A stretch of 64,000 nucleotides of DNA from NCBI RefSeq assembly GCF_052857255.1, contig NW_027526485.1, forward strand, positions 1,116,001-1,180,000. Direction: 5' to 3'. Source of the DNA: Amblyomma americanum. Taxonomy: Eukaryota; Arthropoda; Arachnida; Ixodida; Ixodidae. Below, in pieces: positions 22,520 to 33,102 of the stretch. The notes under the pieces are model-generated. The model did not search any database. It was not told the origin of the DNA and saw only the letters and a list, made by a program, of their open reading frames with translations. The translations under genes were made by a program, and so were the position numbers. Within the stretch, counting starts at the first letter, position 1. Each line of letters starts with the position of its first letter.

Positions 22520-23231
22520 TGTCTTCGACTGGTAGCTTTAGTTTGCTCTAGGTTGCTCTGAGAGGCGACCGCACATTCCGCTGGTCGAAACTGGCCGCTC
22601 TGACGCGCTCCGAGAAAAAAGTCGGAGCGGCTCCGAGATGAGTCCACGTGACAGAGCCACTTCCGCCATTTCGCAAAAGCGGTGCGAGGCCTCGGCGTCC
22701 CCTGCGCGTAGGCAGAAGCAAGCGTAGGCTTTTTACGCAGTAGTAGCGTCCTTGCTGTGTTGTGTTTTGCGGGCGCCGCGCTGTGAGAGGCAAAATGTCC
22801 AGCAGACGCCGGATAACTACGCTAGGAATGCGGTCTGTGTTGCTGTCGCATGACAACAGCGACTCCAGTAGCAGCACAGACGAGGCCGACAGTGCTATCC
22901 ACAAGGCGAGGTCAAAAAATGAGTGTCCCGTGGGACGGAAAGCTGGGGTAGCGATTTATACAGGCTAAGCGGCGACAGCGATGCAAACCGTGTGCGGCCA
23001 CGTGCGGCTAAAGGTAATCAAGGGACCTTACGTGCGGCTACTGTTCACATCAGCAGCGGTGCCACGTAGTGGCTCCGGAAGTTGCGTGCCCCTTCTGCCT
23101 CCTGTGCTCCCGCTCTAAAAACTCGCTGACCATTCGACTTGACTAGTCTAGCTATGCGCTCAGAGCGAGAGCGGCTCCCACTCTGCCAGATCCTAACCGG
23201 ATCGCGGGAGCGACCAGTCGAAGACACAATT
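22520..23231. repeat. GC-rich segment bounded by inverted repeats
   Basis: GTGTCTTCGACTGGT(A/C)GCT at about 22520-22538 is inverted at about 23213-23231 (AGCGACCAGTCGAAGACAC). The enclosed ~700 bp is much richer in G+C and CpG than its surroundings and contains a plus-strand frame from ATG 22795. It could be a GC-rich MITE or a real promoter/first-exon island; the inverted ends favour the former. Confidence 0.45.
22795..22968 (+). CDS. possible first exon, unknown protein
   Basis: ATG 22795 in a CpG-rich island opens a frame beginning MSSRRRITTLGMRSVLLSHD and a serine/acidic patch (NSDSSSSTDEADS), ending at TAA 22968. A GAG|GTCAAA near 22910 could be a donor. No downstream exon was identified and no family is recognised. 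A hypothetical protein or a chance frame are both possible. Confidence 0.25.
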   Translation: MSSRRRITTLGMRSVLLSHDNSDSSSSTDEADSAIHKARSKNECPVGRKAGVAIYTG

Positions 23232-25085
23232 TTTGAAGTCCATAACTTAAATTTTTTATTCAGCTCTGTGACTAGGGAAGAAAAAACCGAAAAAGAATGT
23301 TCTGAGTTTCTCGAAAGCACATCTCTTTTCTTACCTGCATATCCCAACATCTTACAAGGGCATCGCTGCCAGTCCAGTAGTGGCTCTACCCTCTTCTTCG
23401 CCATGTGCTCAGTGGCAGACTGTAGTGCCTTGAGGTGGCCACAAGCACCTTTGTCTTGACTTCGTCAGCCAGTTAGTCGGCACTGCACCGACTGAATCCA
23501 TTTCTTTCGCGAACGCTACCACGCAGAAAACGTACTGCGGTTTTGGCCTCTTCCTTTTTCTGAAACGCAATTATGCAAGGTAAAGCCACAAATATGTAGA
23601 GCAAGCTTATGCTTGACTCGTTCCATACTGCTTTTGTCGACACTCGCGAAAATTTTACACGCGTTAGGCGTATTCACTCTCGCTAAAAAATTTACGTTCC
23701 CGACAGGATTACTACAGTCCAGCATGACTACTAGGATGAAAAATACGGGTTATGGGGGCCTAACGTCCTTAAGGTTCCAGCTGGTCAGACGTCAGTTATC
23801 GTTGCTGTCGACTAATCTAGAAAACGGCCAACCGCTTCACAGCAAAACGTGGCACTACGGTTGCAATATACCGCGTTGTCAGAGCCCGCGGTTGAAAGCA
23901 AGGCGGTGGTCACATGTTAGGATTGTCAGCATGCAAACAACGCTAGTCATAATGCACCCGAGAAGTGCAAGAGAGATTTATGTATAACTAGAAATTGCAC
24001 ACAAGCTGATAGTTTAACCACTTGAGAAAGGCACTCGAGCGCATCGGTGCAGCTCCATTGCAGTGCCTGGGTATACATACATATGCGTGTGGTCCCATTT
24101 TTACGTGTAGCATCCAAAGTGGCTACTGAAATCCAGCGCTAGTACTGACAAAAATTTACTTACCTATCTTGGCGAGCAGTCTTCCACAAAACGGATGATA
24201 AAGCCGACAAAGCTGGCGTTTCACGCTGGACTGCACGCACCTATTCAAGCTCCAACACGGGCACGGCGAGCACACGGGGAAGAAATTTCAAATACGAGCC
24301 GTGTTTTTACATGTCACTGCGCTTAGTAGTCCGGGCCGGAAGTTCCTGTTTGTTTCCTTACTGCTGGGCACTGAAGACCAAACGGTTGTCATCACAATTT
24401 CTTGAGCATATAGAGTTTTCCATCAGTATTTTAATTTATCGGCATAAAGTGACGCAAACTGTTCTGTACAAATTTCTCAGCTAGGTATTCATCCCCGTCA
24501 TTATTCGGATTATATTCTGCCACGGAATGACATTGCGCTTCGGTCTTCCAACCTGGTATATGTGGATAGATGATATGTTTGCTTTTTTTTTTTAAACAGA
24601 GCAGTCGCTGGCGCCACCGTGACTACACTGTGCCATGACCATTCTCTGAAACCATTTTTAATGATTTCTTTCTTAATCTGGATAATCATTCTCATGAAAT
24701 CCTATATTGATATTAGTTATTTGCTGGCGTCTAAGATTTCTTGACCTGGTAGTGGTGGCTTATCAAAGCAACACCAAATAGAATGAAATAATGTGGCTGG
24801 CTGCGGCATTCAGTGCAGAAACCAAATTTTGGCTGCATATTTTCTTCTTGTTAGTGATGCGCAAGACATCTTAGCGATGTAGTAAATCACAACGACGAAG
24901 GCGTGATTACACCGCAGTCTTTTCATTCCTAGCATCACCAGTACTGAACTTGGAAGACGTACACTTTTTTTCATCACTCCGCTGTGTAAACCGAAACATA
25001 AGAATGGAGAATGCCAAATGGTGATCAGTGTATAGTTATTTGCTTTACGCATCATTGCAAAGAATAAAACGCAATTAAAAGCTAT
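23232..25085. other. no gene recognised
   Basis: Several short frames without recognisable motifs. A copy of the word ACCAAATTTTGGCTGCAT at about 24819 also occurs in similar form at 14442 (ACCAAATTTTGGTTGCA), suggesting scraps of a shared short repeat. Confidence 0.35.
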
Positions 25086-25410
25086 CTATCTATTCTCACT
25101 ATCAGCCTGACTACACCCACTGCAAAGGCCTCTTCCGTGCTTCTCCAATTAACGCGGTCCTTTGCCGGCTGCGCCCACCCTATTCCTGCAAATTTCTTAA
25201 CCTCATCCGCCCACCTAACCTTCTGCCGCCCCCTGTTACGCTTACTTTCTCTTGGAATCCACTCCGTTACCCTTAAGGAGCAGCGGTTATCTTGCCTGCG
25301 CATTATATGCCCTGCCCAAGCCTATTTCTTCCTCTCGATTTCGACTAGGATATCATTAACCTGCGTTTGTTCCCTCACCTGCTCTGCCGCTTCCGGTCTC
25401 ATAACGTTAC
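25086..25410 (-). mobile_element. RTE-type LINE 3' fragment
   Basis: The minus strand reads MRRQDNRCSLRVTEWIPRES, then RNRGRQKVRWADEVKKFAG, the standard last residues of an RTE ORF2, followed by CTGACTACACCCACTGC-type 3' sequence shared with the 19.3-kb copy and a short ATAGATAGATAG tail at 25,082-25,092. Heavily 5'-truncated. Confidence 0.85.
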
Positions 25411-25702
25411 ACCAATCATTTTTACATATTTCGAACAAATATAACCAGCAGAAGGACGCAGACAGACACACAGCACGACGCTGGATCGTCCTGTGCGCCT
25501 CTCTCTGTGCGATGTTTTTTTTTTTATCTTGCCTTTAATAAAAGCTCTCTATATATTCCTTTAAGCACACGAGCTACTGCCTATAGTGTACTACCAGGGT
25601 CAGGGAAAGAACGAGAAATACACCAGTGATACGAAAATTGCTTTTTCAGGAAAGGAAAGCGCAGTATATCTCTCTCAATTCTACGTGGACACTTGAACCG
25701 CG

Positions 25703-25713
25703 ATGTAAGGAAA
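25703..25713. repeat. SINE target-site duplication, left
   Basis: ATGTAAGGAAA; repeated exactly at 26033-26043 on the other side of the SINE. Confidence 0.85.
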
Positions 25714-26032
25714 TTGCCCCGCCGCGGTGGCTCAGTGGTTAGGGCGCTCGACTACTGATCCGGAGTTCCCGGGTTCGAACCCGACCGCGGCGGCTGCGTT
25801 TTTATGGAGGAAAAACGGTAAGGCGCCCGTGTGCTGTGCGATGTCAGTGCACGTTAAAGATCCCCAGGTGGTCGAAATTATTCCGGAGCCCTCTACTACA
25901 GCACCTATTCTTCCTTTCTTCTTTCACTCCCTCCTTTATCCCTTCCCTTACGGTGCGGTTCAGGTGTCCAAAGATATATGAGACAGATACTTCGCCATTT
26001 CCTTTCCCCAAAAAACCAATTATAATTATATA
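25714..26032 (+). mobile_element. tRNA-derived SINE (tick Ruka-like)
   Basis: Head 25721-25793 folds like a tRNA: the acceptor strand GCCGCGG pairs with CCGCGGC at its end, the A-box-like GGCTCAGTGGTTAGGG and B box GGTTCGAACCC are both present. The body contains the conserved block GTCAGTGCACGTTAAAGA and CCCCAGGTGGTCGAAATT. The 3' end is A/T-rich. Flanking 11-bp direct repeats show LINE-assisted insertion. The body block recurs at 26.1, 40.45 and 54.05 kb. The identification with Ruka-type tick SINEs is from memory. Confidence 0.88.
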
Positions 26033-26043
26033 ATGTAAGGAAA

Positions 26044-26250
26044 GAGAGGAAGGTGGGAGTGAAAGAGGCGCCGTAATGGAGGGCTCTGGAATAATTTCGA
26101 CCACCTGCGGACGTTCATCTTGCACTGATACCGTTTTGCGTTTCGCCTGTGTTTCGAAACACAACCGCCGCTGTCGGGCTGGAACCTGGGTACTCTGGTC
26201 AACAGCCCACAGCGTCAGCCACCGTGGTGGTGCAAGTAGACCTAGACCGG
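26044..26250 (-). mobile_element. second SINE copy, inverted
   Basis: The reverse complement shows a diverged tRNA head (CCACGGTGGCTGACGCTGTG, then GGTTCCAGCC as a B-box relative) at about 26160-26240 and the body word GTGGTCGAAATTATTCCAGA at about 26085-26106. It lies tail-to-tail with the fresher copy at 25.7 kb; it is older and lacks the A/T tail. Confidence 0.75.
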
Positions 26251-26619
26251 CGGTGCAAGAACTCCAGACCGTATAGGGACACTGATCTGGCTGGCATCGA
26301 CATACCAAAGCGTCTCAATAAAATATATGTTCAGTCATATCTTCCTGGGTATATTTTTCCTGGGTATATTTTCGCTCCTGCATGTCGATCCTCTTTCTCT
26401 TCTCTGCGGCTCCTCTACGAAAATTGAGGGTGAGCTTAAGTGCGCGAGGCGAAAGCCATTCTGCACCCACTTTGGCTAATTAATGACTAATTTCTAATTA
26501 ATGAACGCTTGTTGGGCAGGACGGCTACAAATTCAGGAACACTAAAGGGGACGTTAACGATTGTTTCTTTTTAATTCTTATTTGTTCTTTTTATTTTTAT
26601 TTCTTTTAACTTTTCTTTT
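26251..26619. other. no gene recognised
   Basis: Short spacer between SINE and PLE; a small tandem pair CTTCCTGGGTATATTTTTC / TCCTGGGTATATTTTCG at about 26340-26372 is visible. Confidence 0.4.
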
Positions 26620-27310
26620 AACGCATCTGCAGCTCCCTTGAAGACCAGGCCATTGATTTTCAAACTATACGACAAGAACTTTCAAGCAACAACTACCCGA
26701 CCTCATTTGTGCAATCCGTGGAAAAACAGTTATGTCGCCCAGCAAGCGATACTCCTCTGTCACCCTTGAAACGTGCTGCCGTGCCCTATGCTCCCGGACT
26801 AAGCGAGGCTTTAGCACGCATCATGCGCACCTTTGGTGTTCATATCGCCCACGTTCCGACAAGAAAACTGCGCCATGCGTTGGTAAATGTCAAAGACCCC
26901 CTTCCCAAAGAAAAATATCCAGGCGTAGTGTACAAGGTTCCTTGTTCCGACTGTGACTACGCATACATTGGCGAAACCGGAAATTTCGAGAGGCGGCTAA
27001 AGGAACATAGTAACGATGTACGCAACAAAAAAGTGGATTCAAATGCTATCGCCGAGCACGCAGTATCTACAGGCCATGATATCGACTGGGGTCGGGCACA
27101 CGTGCTTTCAACCGAAAAGAAGCTATACCCTCGCCTGCACTTGGAATCATTAATCATCCAAACTACTAGTCACACCCTAAACCGCAACGATGGAAATCTT
27201 AACCCAATCTACGCACGCTCCCTGCGCCCTCTTTTCAAGCATATGTAATGCCACTGAGCTGCTTGCTTCATTTCAATGTGAACAAGGCTCCCGTACGGGA
27301 GCCGAAACGT
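26620..27310 (+). mobile_element. Penelope-like element fragment with GIY-YIG domain
   Basis: An open frame to 27248 covers the end of a PLE polyprotein: post-RT region (VQSVEKQLCRPASD), connector (ALARIMRTFGVHIAHVPTRK), then GIY-YIG endonuclease VVYKVPCSDCDYAYIGETGN, RRLKEHSNDVRNKK and HAVSTGHDIDWGRAHVLSTE with the catalytic-side ELES-like helix LHLESLIIQ. It differs in type from the PLEs at 38-40 and 50-51 kb (no CxxC-rich HCRxC segment), so at least two PLE families coexist. 5'-truncated; the GIY-YIG frame itself is undisturbed. Confidence 0.88.
27286..27308 (+). ncRNA. degenerate hammerhead-like hairpin plus GAAAC
   Basis: GGCTCCCGTACGGGAGCC (27286-27303) is a perfect hairpin followed directly by GAAAC (27304-27308) and GTC. 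The position relative to the PLE stop equals that of the 9.02-kb motif, but the CTGATGA box upstream has become TGTGAACAA, so the ribozyme is probably inactive. Confidence 0.45.
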
Positions 27311-27359
27311 CTGTTTATGTTTTTTGTTTTCTTTGGTCGGCGCTCCTTCTTCTTCGTCA

Positions 27360-28295
27360 GTATATGCATTATAGCAATTATGCTATTGATAACGTCATAG
27401 TGTGACAGAATTCGCGGACGGAGGGACAACGATGAGCTATTAAGGGCTTTCGCCTTAAAAAAAATTACAGGAATGCACTTCAGTCTGTTTAAGGGCGGAA
27501 ATGCGAAGGCCTTTCTTTTTCGCTTCTCCCTGAATTTTTCATTTTTTAATTTGTTTTCTTTATTACTAGAAGTTTTGTTGGTTTGTTTTATTTATTTTTA
27601 TTATTTTCCCGTTCTTTACTTTAGTTTTATTTTATTTTTATTATGTTCATTTCCTTTTTTATGCTTGATAAGCCTTTTCACGCGTTTACATCGTTTTTGA
27701 TCCAATCAGTCACAGAAAACCTCCTTCAAACACAAAACATAAATACCTGAAGAGCGCGCTCAAACTAAGCATTGCCGAGTACCGTAATCGTCGGTCAGTT
27801 CCTGGTCGCCAGAAAACGTTATGGAGGGCTTTAAGCACATGTATCACTGAAGAACTTTAAGTAGCCTACAATTTGCGATTTACTCATTTGAGCGTGATCT
27901 GAATTTTGCTCATTAATTGTGAGCATAAACAATGCACGTTTCGTCTGGAGCCCAGCACTGGATATTTGCCAGCTTGCTCGTCTAGTAACTCAGTTACAGT
28001 CATGGTGGAAGAAAATAATTTAGTAGTAGTAGCTCCGTTAACTTATTGAAAGTGATCACTCAAGTCCTCTTATGAGAGGTCATCATGTTTGACGAAAACA
28101 TTCCAAAAGCTGAATTTAAGTTTGCCGCTTTAACTTCGCTTCCCAGGTACCTCAGTCCACCCACACGTACTTCCGCCACTTCCGCTTCTACCACTTTTCT
28201 TTTTTCGCGCAAGCCGATGACAGCTGAGCCGGCTGAGGAGAAGAGCCGATCGACTCGCCTACCTTCGAAGAGCTCCAGCTCGTTGCGCACTCAGG
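27360..28295. other. no gene recognised; T-rich stretch
   Basis: Strong T/TTT richness at about 27,520-27,700; no supportable coding. A frame at 28085-28312 is Ser/Thr-rich but recognisable as nothing. Confidence 0.35.
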
Positions 28296-30263
28296 TTGAG
28301 TCTTCTCGATAGCACTCGTTCTCATTTTGAATGGCCAGTAAGTGGCAAAAATACGGGCGGCTCAGCCGGGAGGTCACCGAATTTTTACCGCGACATTTCC
28401 TCTCCCGCCGAGGGCGGCCTTGGGCCTTCCACGACTGCACGCGAAGACAGTGAAATCGATGCCGACAATGCGGACACACGCAGAAGGCCCGAAGAATGCT
28501 CTGAAGCATCCGCAGGACGAATCGGAGTTTCTGAATGGCCTCACTTGCCAGCCGATTCTGATGACAGTGCCAAATATTCGTGGTCGTCCGAGAAGGATCC
28601 GTCTACCGCGCAAGAAAGCACAGAAGCAAGCCCCTCAACGACAGAAGCTGCACGAGAGCTAGCGGACATAGCTCGGAAGCATTCACTCACCCATTCGGCA
28701 GTCAATGACCTCTGTCTGCTTTTGTGTCGCCTTGTCCATCCATTACCTCGTGACGCTCGCACGTTACTGACGTCTGAGCGAAAAGCTGATGTTCTTAACG
28801 ACTACGGGCATTTTCCCCTACGAAGTCAGATGATCTAAAGAGTGAAGAACGGTCTTCGCGATGTTGCAGGTACTATCGTTGACCTCCACGTGAACATAGA
28901 CGGATTATCTGTATTCAAGGGCTCTTCGCTGGTCTTCTGGGTTTTGCTGTGTTCAGTGGCGAATGCAGTTGACAGCCGACCATTTGCTGTCTCTATATTG
29001 TGGCAAAAAAGAAGCTTACAAATATTGCATAGTTTTTGCGGCCATCTCTATAAGAAATGAAAAATATGGAAACTTCTGGTGTCATCATCAAAGGTGTATG
29101 TCACAGTGTTTCACTTGCTGCAGTAATCTGTGATGCGCCAGCCTGTTCGTATGTCAAATGTACCAACTGGTACTGGTTATTAGGTTGTGACCGCTGCACA
29201 CAGAAAGGAGAAAGAATTGAGCACAGGCAAACAATCCCATGTGTGCTGCTTTCAAAAATGGAATAGGAGATATGATTCTTGCCGCACAATGGCCGACGCT
29301 GGCCACCACAACGCTGCAAGTCCACTTTTGGAGTTGCATGTGGACGTGGTGAAACACTTTCCGCTGGATTAAATACACACGGTGTGCTTTGGAGTGGTCT
29401 GTAAGTTGCTGCAGACGTGGACTTTGAACCATTACTGCATTGTCTCGGAGCACAGCAGCAGAGCATTATGAGTTCAAAGACTGCAGCAAACAAGTCTGCC
29501 GTCAGAATTTGCTTGGCACCCCAGACACCTTGATGAATTGGACCGACGGAAGGCAGTGGAGTTTAGGTCCTTCCTTCACTACAATGGTCCTGTCGTGCTG
29601 CGCGGTTTGCTGGACAACAACCAATACAAACACTTCCTGTGCCTTCATGTGACGATGTGCATTCTGCTCAGTGATGTTCTTGCGACAGAGATGAACAAGT
29701 TTGCCTCAGATCTCCTGAAGTATTTTTCACAGCAGTGTGGGGTGCTTTATGAACGTGAGTTTCTGATCTACAATGTACACATGCTGTGTCACATTGCGGA
29801 AGACGCCTTAATTTATGGGCCGCTGGAAAATGTTAGTGCCTTCCCATTTGAGCACTGTTTGTGGTGAGTTAAACGGTTGTTGTGCACCAGCAGAAAGCCA
29901 CTTGGACAGGTGAGCCGCAGAATTTCCGAGTTGGCTTATTCACCGAGAGAACTCCCACCGACTGTGCGCTTGACAGAAGTATCATCCTTGAAAGGAGGTG
30001 TAGAGAACGACTCGTGTTGCTTAATAAGCAGTGGCAGCATTGTCAGTCTGACAGAGGTGTCTCCGAAGTTTCTTCTTGGCCATGAGTTTCTTCATGCAAC
30101 GAACCTCTATGCTCCGCTTCCATCAGAACAGCTCAAGATTTTCCGCACAGATAATGCTTCACGTGAGATAAGGATGTGGCCTGTGGGTTCATTTCGCTTG
30201 AAATATGTGAAAGTTGTATGGAAGACTGGGTTTATTTTGTTCCCTCTACTTCGTCATAATTAA
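28296..30263 (+). pseudogene. broken transposase-like gene (CACTA/EnSpm-like, tentative)
   Basis: Plus-strand pieces line up as one protein. An N-terminal region at 28296-28838 has a Ser/acidic linker, then LADIARKHSLTHSAVNDLC and HPLPRDARTLLTSERK. An in-frame TAA follows, then LHVNIDGLSVFKGSSLVFW at about 28878. A shift follows, then SLAAVICDAPACSYVKCTNW and GCDRCTQKGERIEHRQTI at 29110-29240 (zinc-ligand-like CxxC). After another shift come AVEFRSFLHYNGPVVLRGLL, NVHMLCHIAEDALIYGPLEN and VSAFPFEHCLW (29540-29865), a TGA, and RKPLGQVSRRISELA to 30263. I recall this order of motifs from a widespread arthropod transposase-like family resembling CACTA transposases (TNP2 and a DUF4218-like end). 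Terminal repeats were not found. Confidence 0.55.
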
Positions 30264-30736
30264 TCGCTAAGACTATATTACAGTTTATCTTGAGCATTGT
30301 GTTCCATCTTCATATCCAGCAGAAGTCTATCATGGCAGAAGTGTATTCTCAGTGTTGTTTTTCCGCTCCATTATCATATTTAGCAGAAGTTTATCTCGGC
30401 TTAGTGTTTCATAGGTAGTAGCTGTGTACTTTGAGTGTTGTTATATCATAGCTGAATTATCTGAGTGTTTTTCTTAACTGAGTGTTGGGGGTTGCAGGAA
30501 GTAAAAATAGCAATTATTGTTCTGTTCAAACACAATAGCTACTTTTGTGTATCTTCTTCATGAGTTGTAGTGATAACGGTGGGGTACACATGTTACCTGT
30601 GCTCTTTCTGTTGCAGACACATGCTTCATGTCTTTCTAATGTCTACTGAACTGAGGACGTCTTCTGGCTAGTGTTCACAGATATGCTATCTCGGTCTGGC
30701 CTACATAGGTGTGTTTGAGGTGAACACACTGATGGT

Positions 30737-30829
30737 TTGTAGAGAAAAAAGACCACAACTTCAGACAGGACGTAAGACCACTTCTCTGTCTTGCGTCCGG
30801 TCTGAAGTTGCAGTTTCTTTTTCCTCTAC
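30737..30829. repeat. imperfect hairpin
   Basis: AACTTCAGACAGGACGTAAG (about 30756) faces CTTGCGTCCGGTCTGAAGTT (about 30789-30808) and the symmetry continues outwards to TGTAGAG/CTCTACA. Arms of about 40 bp with a short loop. It lies beyond the transposase-like pseudogene and may be part of its subterminal region or a separate foldback. Confidence 0.65.
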
Positions 30830-31730
30830 ATCATTTCTGACCAAGTGGCCCAAAACTTCCCCTTGTGAAACATGGGTCAGCTGCATAGCAAAATGAGAGG
30901 CGACACGCTGAGTAATGTGGGCTGTCTGCTTAGTGTTAACCGCGGTTGCAGGTCGATGCGCATGGCACGTTGCTTCGCTCAAATTGCAACACGGCCGATG
31001 CACTGTTGGTGTAGCTGGGACTATCTATGAAGGTTTCTCGTGCCAGAAATAAAAAGCCTCGTCTCTTAGGGTTGTTATCTCTATCTCCAGAGCTTCGGGT
31101 AGCACAGCCCTAATATGTCTTGCCTCTGCTATTATTTGGCAGCATCAGTTTGCACAAAATCGGTGTTCAATACCCCTTGTCTGGATTGCCAGTGCCCCTT
31201 GTGTTACTACTGTACTGTGATAGTGCCTTCTCTTCTAGTACAAGTGATGATGCATGATTTCCCCTGTTTCACTTTATATGCTACGTGATTGAAGTGCTTT
31301 GGTGGTGCGCGTTGCCGCTTTTTGTACTCGGTGATTTTGTGCTTATTGCAGGCTCTGCGTTTTTTGCCTATGCACTGCGTCACAGTGGTCACGGTGTCAT
31401 TCGCCACTTAACATAGTTGGTGGAGGAGCCGGTTGTATGATTGAGCCATGAAGCTTGAAGTAGTCAGACAGGCACAGAGTCACATAGGATGGCTAGCGCT
31501 CCTTTAGTAGTTATGGTGTCACCCTGATACCCCGGCATGTTTGGGATTGACGACACAGGTGTTGATGACTCGCTCTGCTCATACGTGCCAGTCATCATCT
31601 ATAACATGTAGGACCCTACACCGATGCCGGCGAATGTCATCTTTTATCTTACCGGCACTGCCAGGGTGTAATATGAAACACATGAGAATGAACTCATGAG
31701 CCGGGACACCTGTGAGGAAAAAGTACGCAT
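30830..31730. other. no gene recognised
   Basis: No coding or transposon signal that I can support. Confidence 0.35.
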
Positions 31731-32553
31731 ATTCAAATTCAAATTCACTTTATTTCTGGTAGAAAGCAAGTATACATCATGAGCAAGAGAGTTTAAAAGA
31801 GGATTATTCTACCAAGGAAGACGAGGCAAAAGGCGTTTCATCTACGCCTGACAAGGCCTCGCCTCCTGGCGAGATACATTGCACTCTCTATGCTACAAAA
31901 GCCGTTGTAAAAAATATATTGTACCATTCATTACGTGTAGAAAACAGAAGCATTGTGAACAAGCATTATATGAAATTAAAACCGTAAGTACTACAAAAAA
32001 CAAGAGAAATTTTCTTCAAAAAAAAGAAAAAAAAGAAAAAAGCTTACTTCACAACCTGTTAGTTATTATTGTGTCAGAAGGTAAGAACCGCAGTTGCATA
32101 AATATTTATCTCAACAAAAGATTAGCTCCTAACCAGAAAATTATTACAGAGTCAAAAGCCTGAAGAAGCAACATTTGTATCGATATATTTCAAGAATCTA
32201 ACAAGGAACACAGCAATACAAACGAAACACAAACCTAAATGAGATAACAAGGAGACAGGTCATTTTTTTTCTACCAGGAGTACTTTTTTTATCCGTGCTT
32301 TATAAGTATACGGTGACTGTACATTCACTGCGATGTCAATAAGCTCTGGAAACAAATTTAAAAGGACAGGAATCTGGTAGTCTAACGATTGTGTACCATA
32401 GGAAGTTCTGACTTTTTTCTTAACAAATGAATTTGCCCTAAAGTTATAGCCGCATTCTTGACGTCGGTACTTCCCAAGAAATGAATTTGCAAGACCTGAT
32501 GCATGGAAGGTAACCTCGAAACAACAACTGTCGTCGCGCGCCCAGTCCGCCAC
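31731..32553 (-). mobile_element. CR1/Jockey-type LINE 3' fragment
   Basis: On the minus strand a frame at 32553-32260 gives RQECGYNFRANSFVKKKVRT, SYGTQSLDYQIPVLLNLFPE and ARIKKVLL, the normal C-terminal end of CR1/Jockey-like ORF2. The 3' UTR runs to about 31,731, where AAAGTGAATTTGAATTTGAA forms a short repeat tail. 5'-truncated against Gypsy gag sequence. Confidence 0.8.
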
Positions 32554-32559
32554 AGAGGG

Positions 32560-33102
32560 CTACATACCTATATTCTGGATGTCCTGGCGCTTCGCCACAA
32601 AGTGGACGTTGCTTTGACTCAATCAGACAGCGTGGGCTGCAATGGCATTGTGTATGATGCTTTTCATTTGTTTCTCTGCAAGGACTGCACTATATTTGAC
32701 ACCATCAAGGAGTGCCATCGCTTCGAGCAAATTGAAAGCTGCTGCATTCCGCAGCTGTTTTCTCGGCTTCCTAAAACAGTAGCAACCCCTTCCTTTGAGG
32801 ACCAGCAGCTCCACCACGTCCACTCTTTGAAATGCCTGCCTTCGCAGACGCAGTCGCAAGGATTGTGTGACTTAAATTCGAGGCCTTTGTGCCTATCCCA
32901 GTCATATGTCTCTGCCTATCGTGTTGCTCATCCAGGCATTCGTGTAGCAAGAAGTTAGCAATTGGAACCTCAATCCAGCAGTGTGTGTGATCTTGGTTGC
33001 TCAGCTGGCACTGAGGTTCCAACCACCAGTATCCACCCCCACTGTTTCTCCGGAATCCCGCAGACAACCGACAAAACCGCTTTTACTACTCTCACATAGG
33101 CT
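32560..33102 (+). mobile_element. Gypsy gag fragment (left arm)
   Basis: An open frame reads LALRHKVDVALTQSDSVGC, then CKDCTIFDTIKECHRFEQIE and LFSRLPKTVATPSFEDQQ, which is Gypsy gag of the type carrying CRRFEQA-like segments. The last bases (33070-33102) encode the first half of a decayed zinc knuckle (SHIGY) and stop abruptly. The same sequence is inverted at 63,768-64,000, where the element continues into protease and RT. Confidence 0.75.

Noticed and set aside
25721..25793. Stand-alone tRNA gene
   Set aside because: It folds like a tRNA and has A and B boxes, but is continuous with a SINE body and flanked by target duplications, so it is a SINE head.
22795..30263. The 22.8-kb ORF as first exon of the 28.3-kb transposase-like gene
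   Set aside because: No splice chain could be shown over 5.5 kb that includes RTE, SINE and PLE insertions; similarity in Ser/acidic content is not enough.
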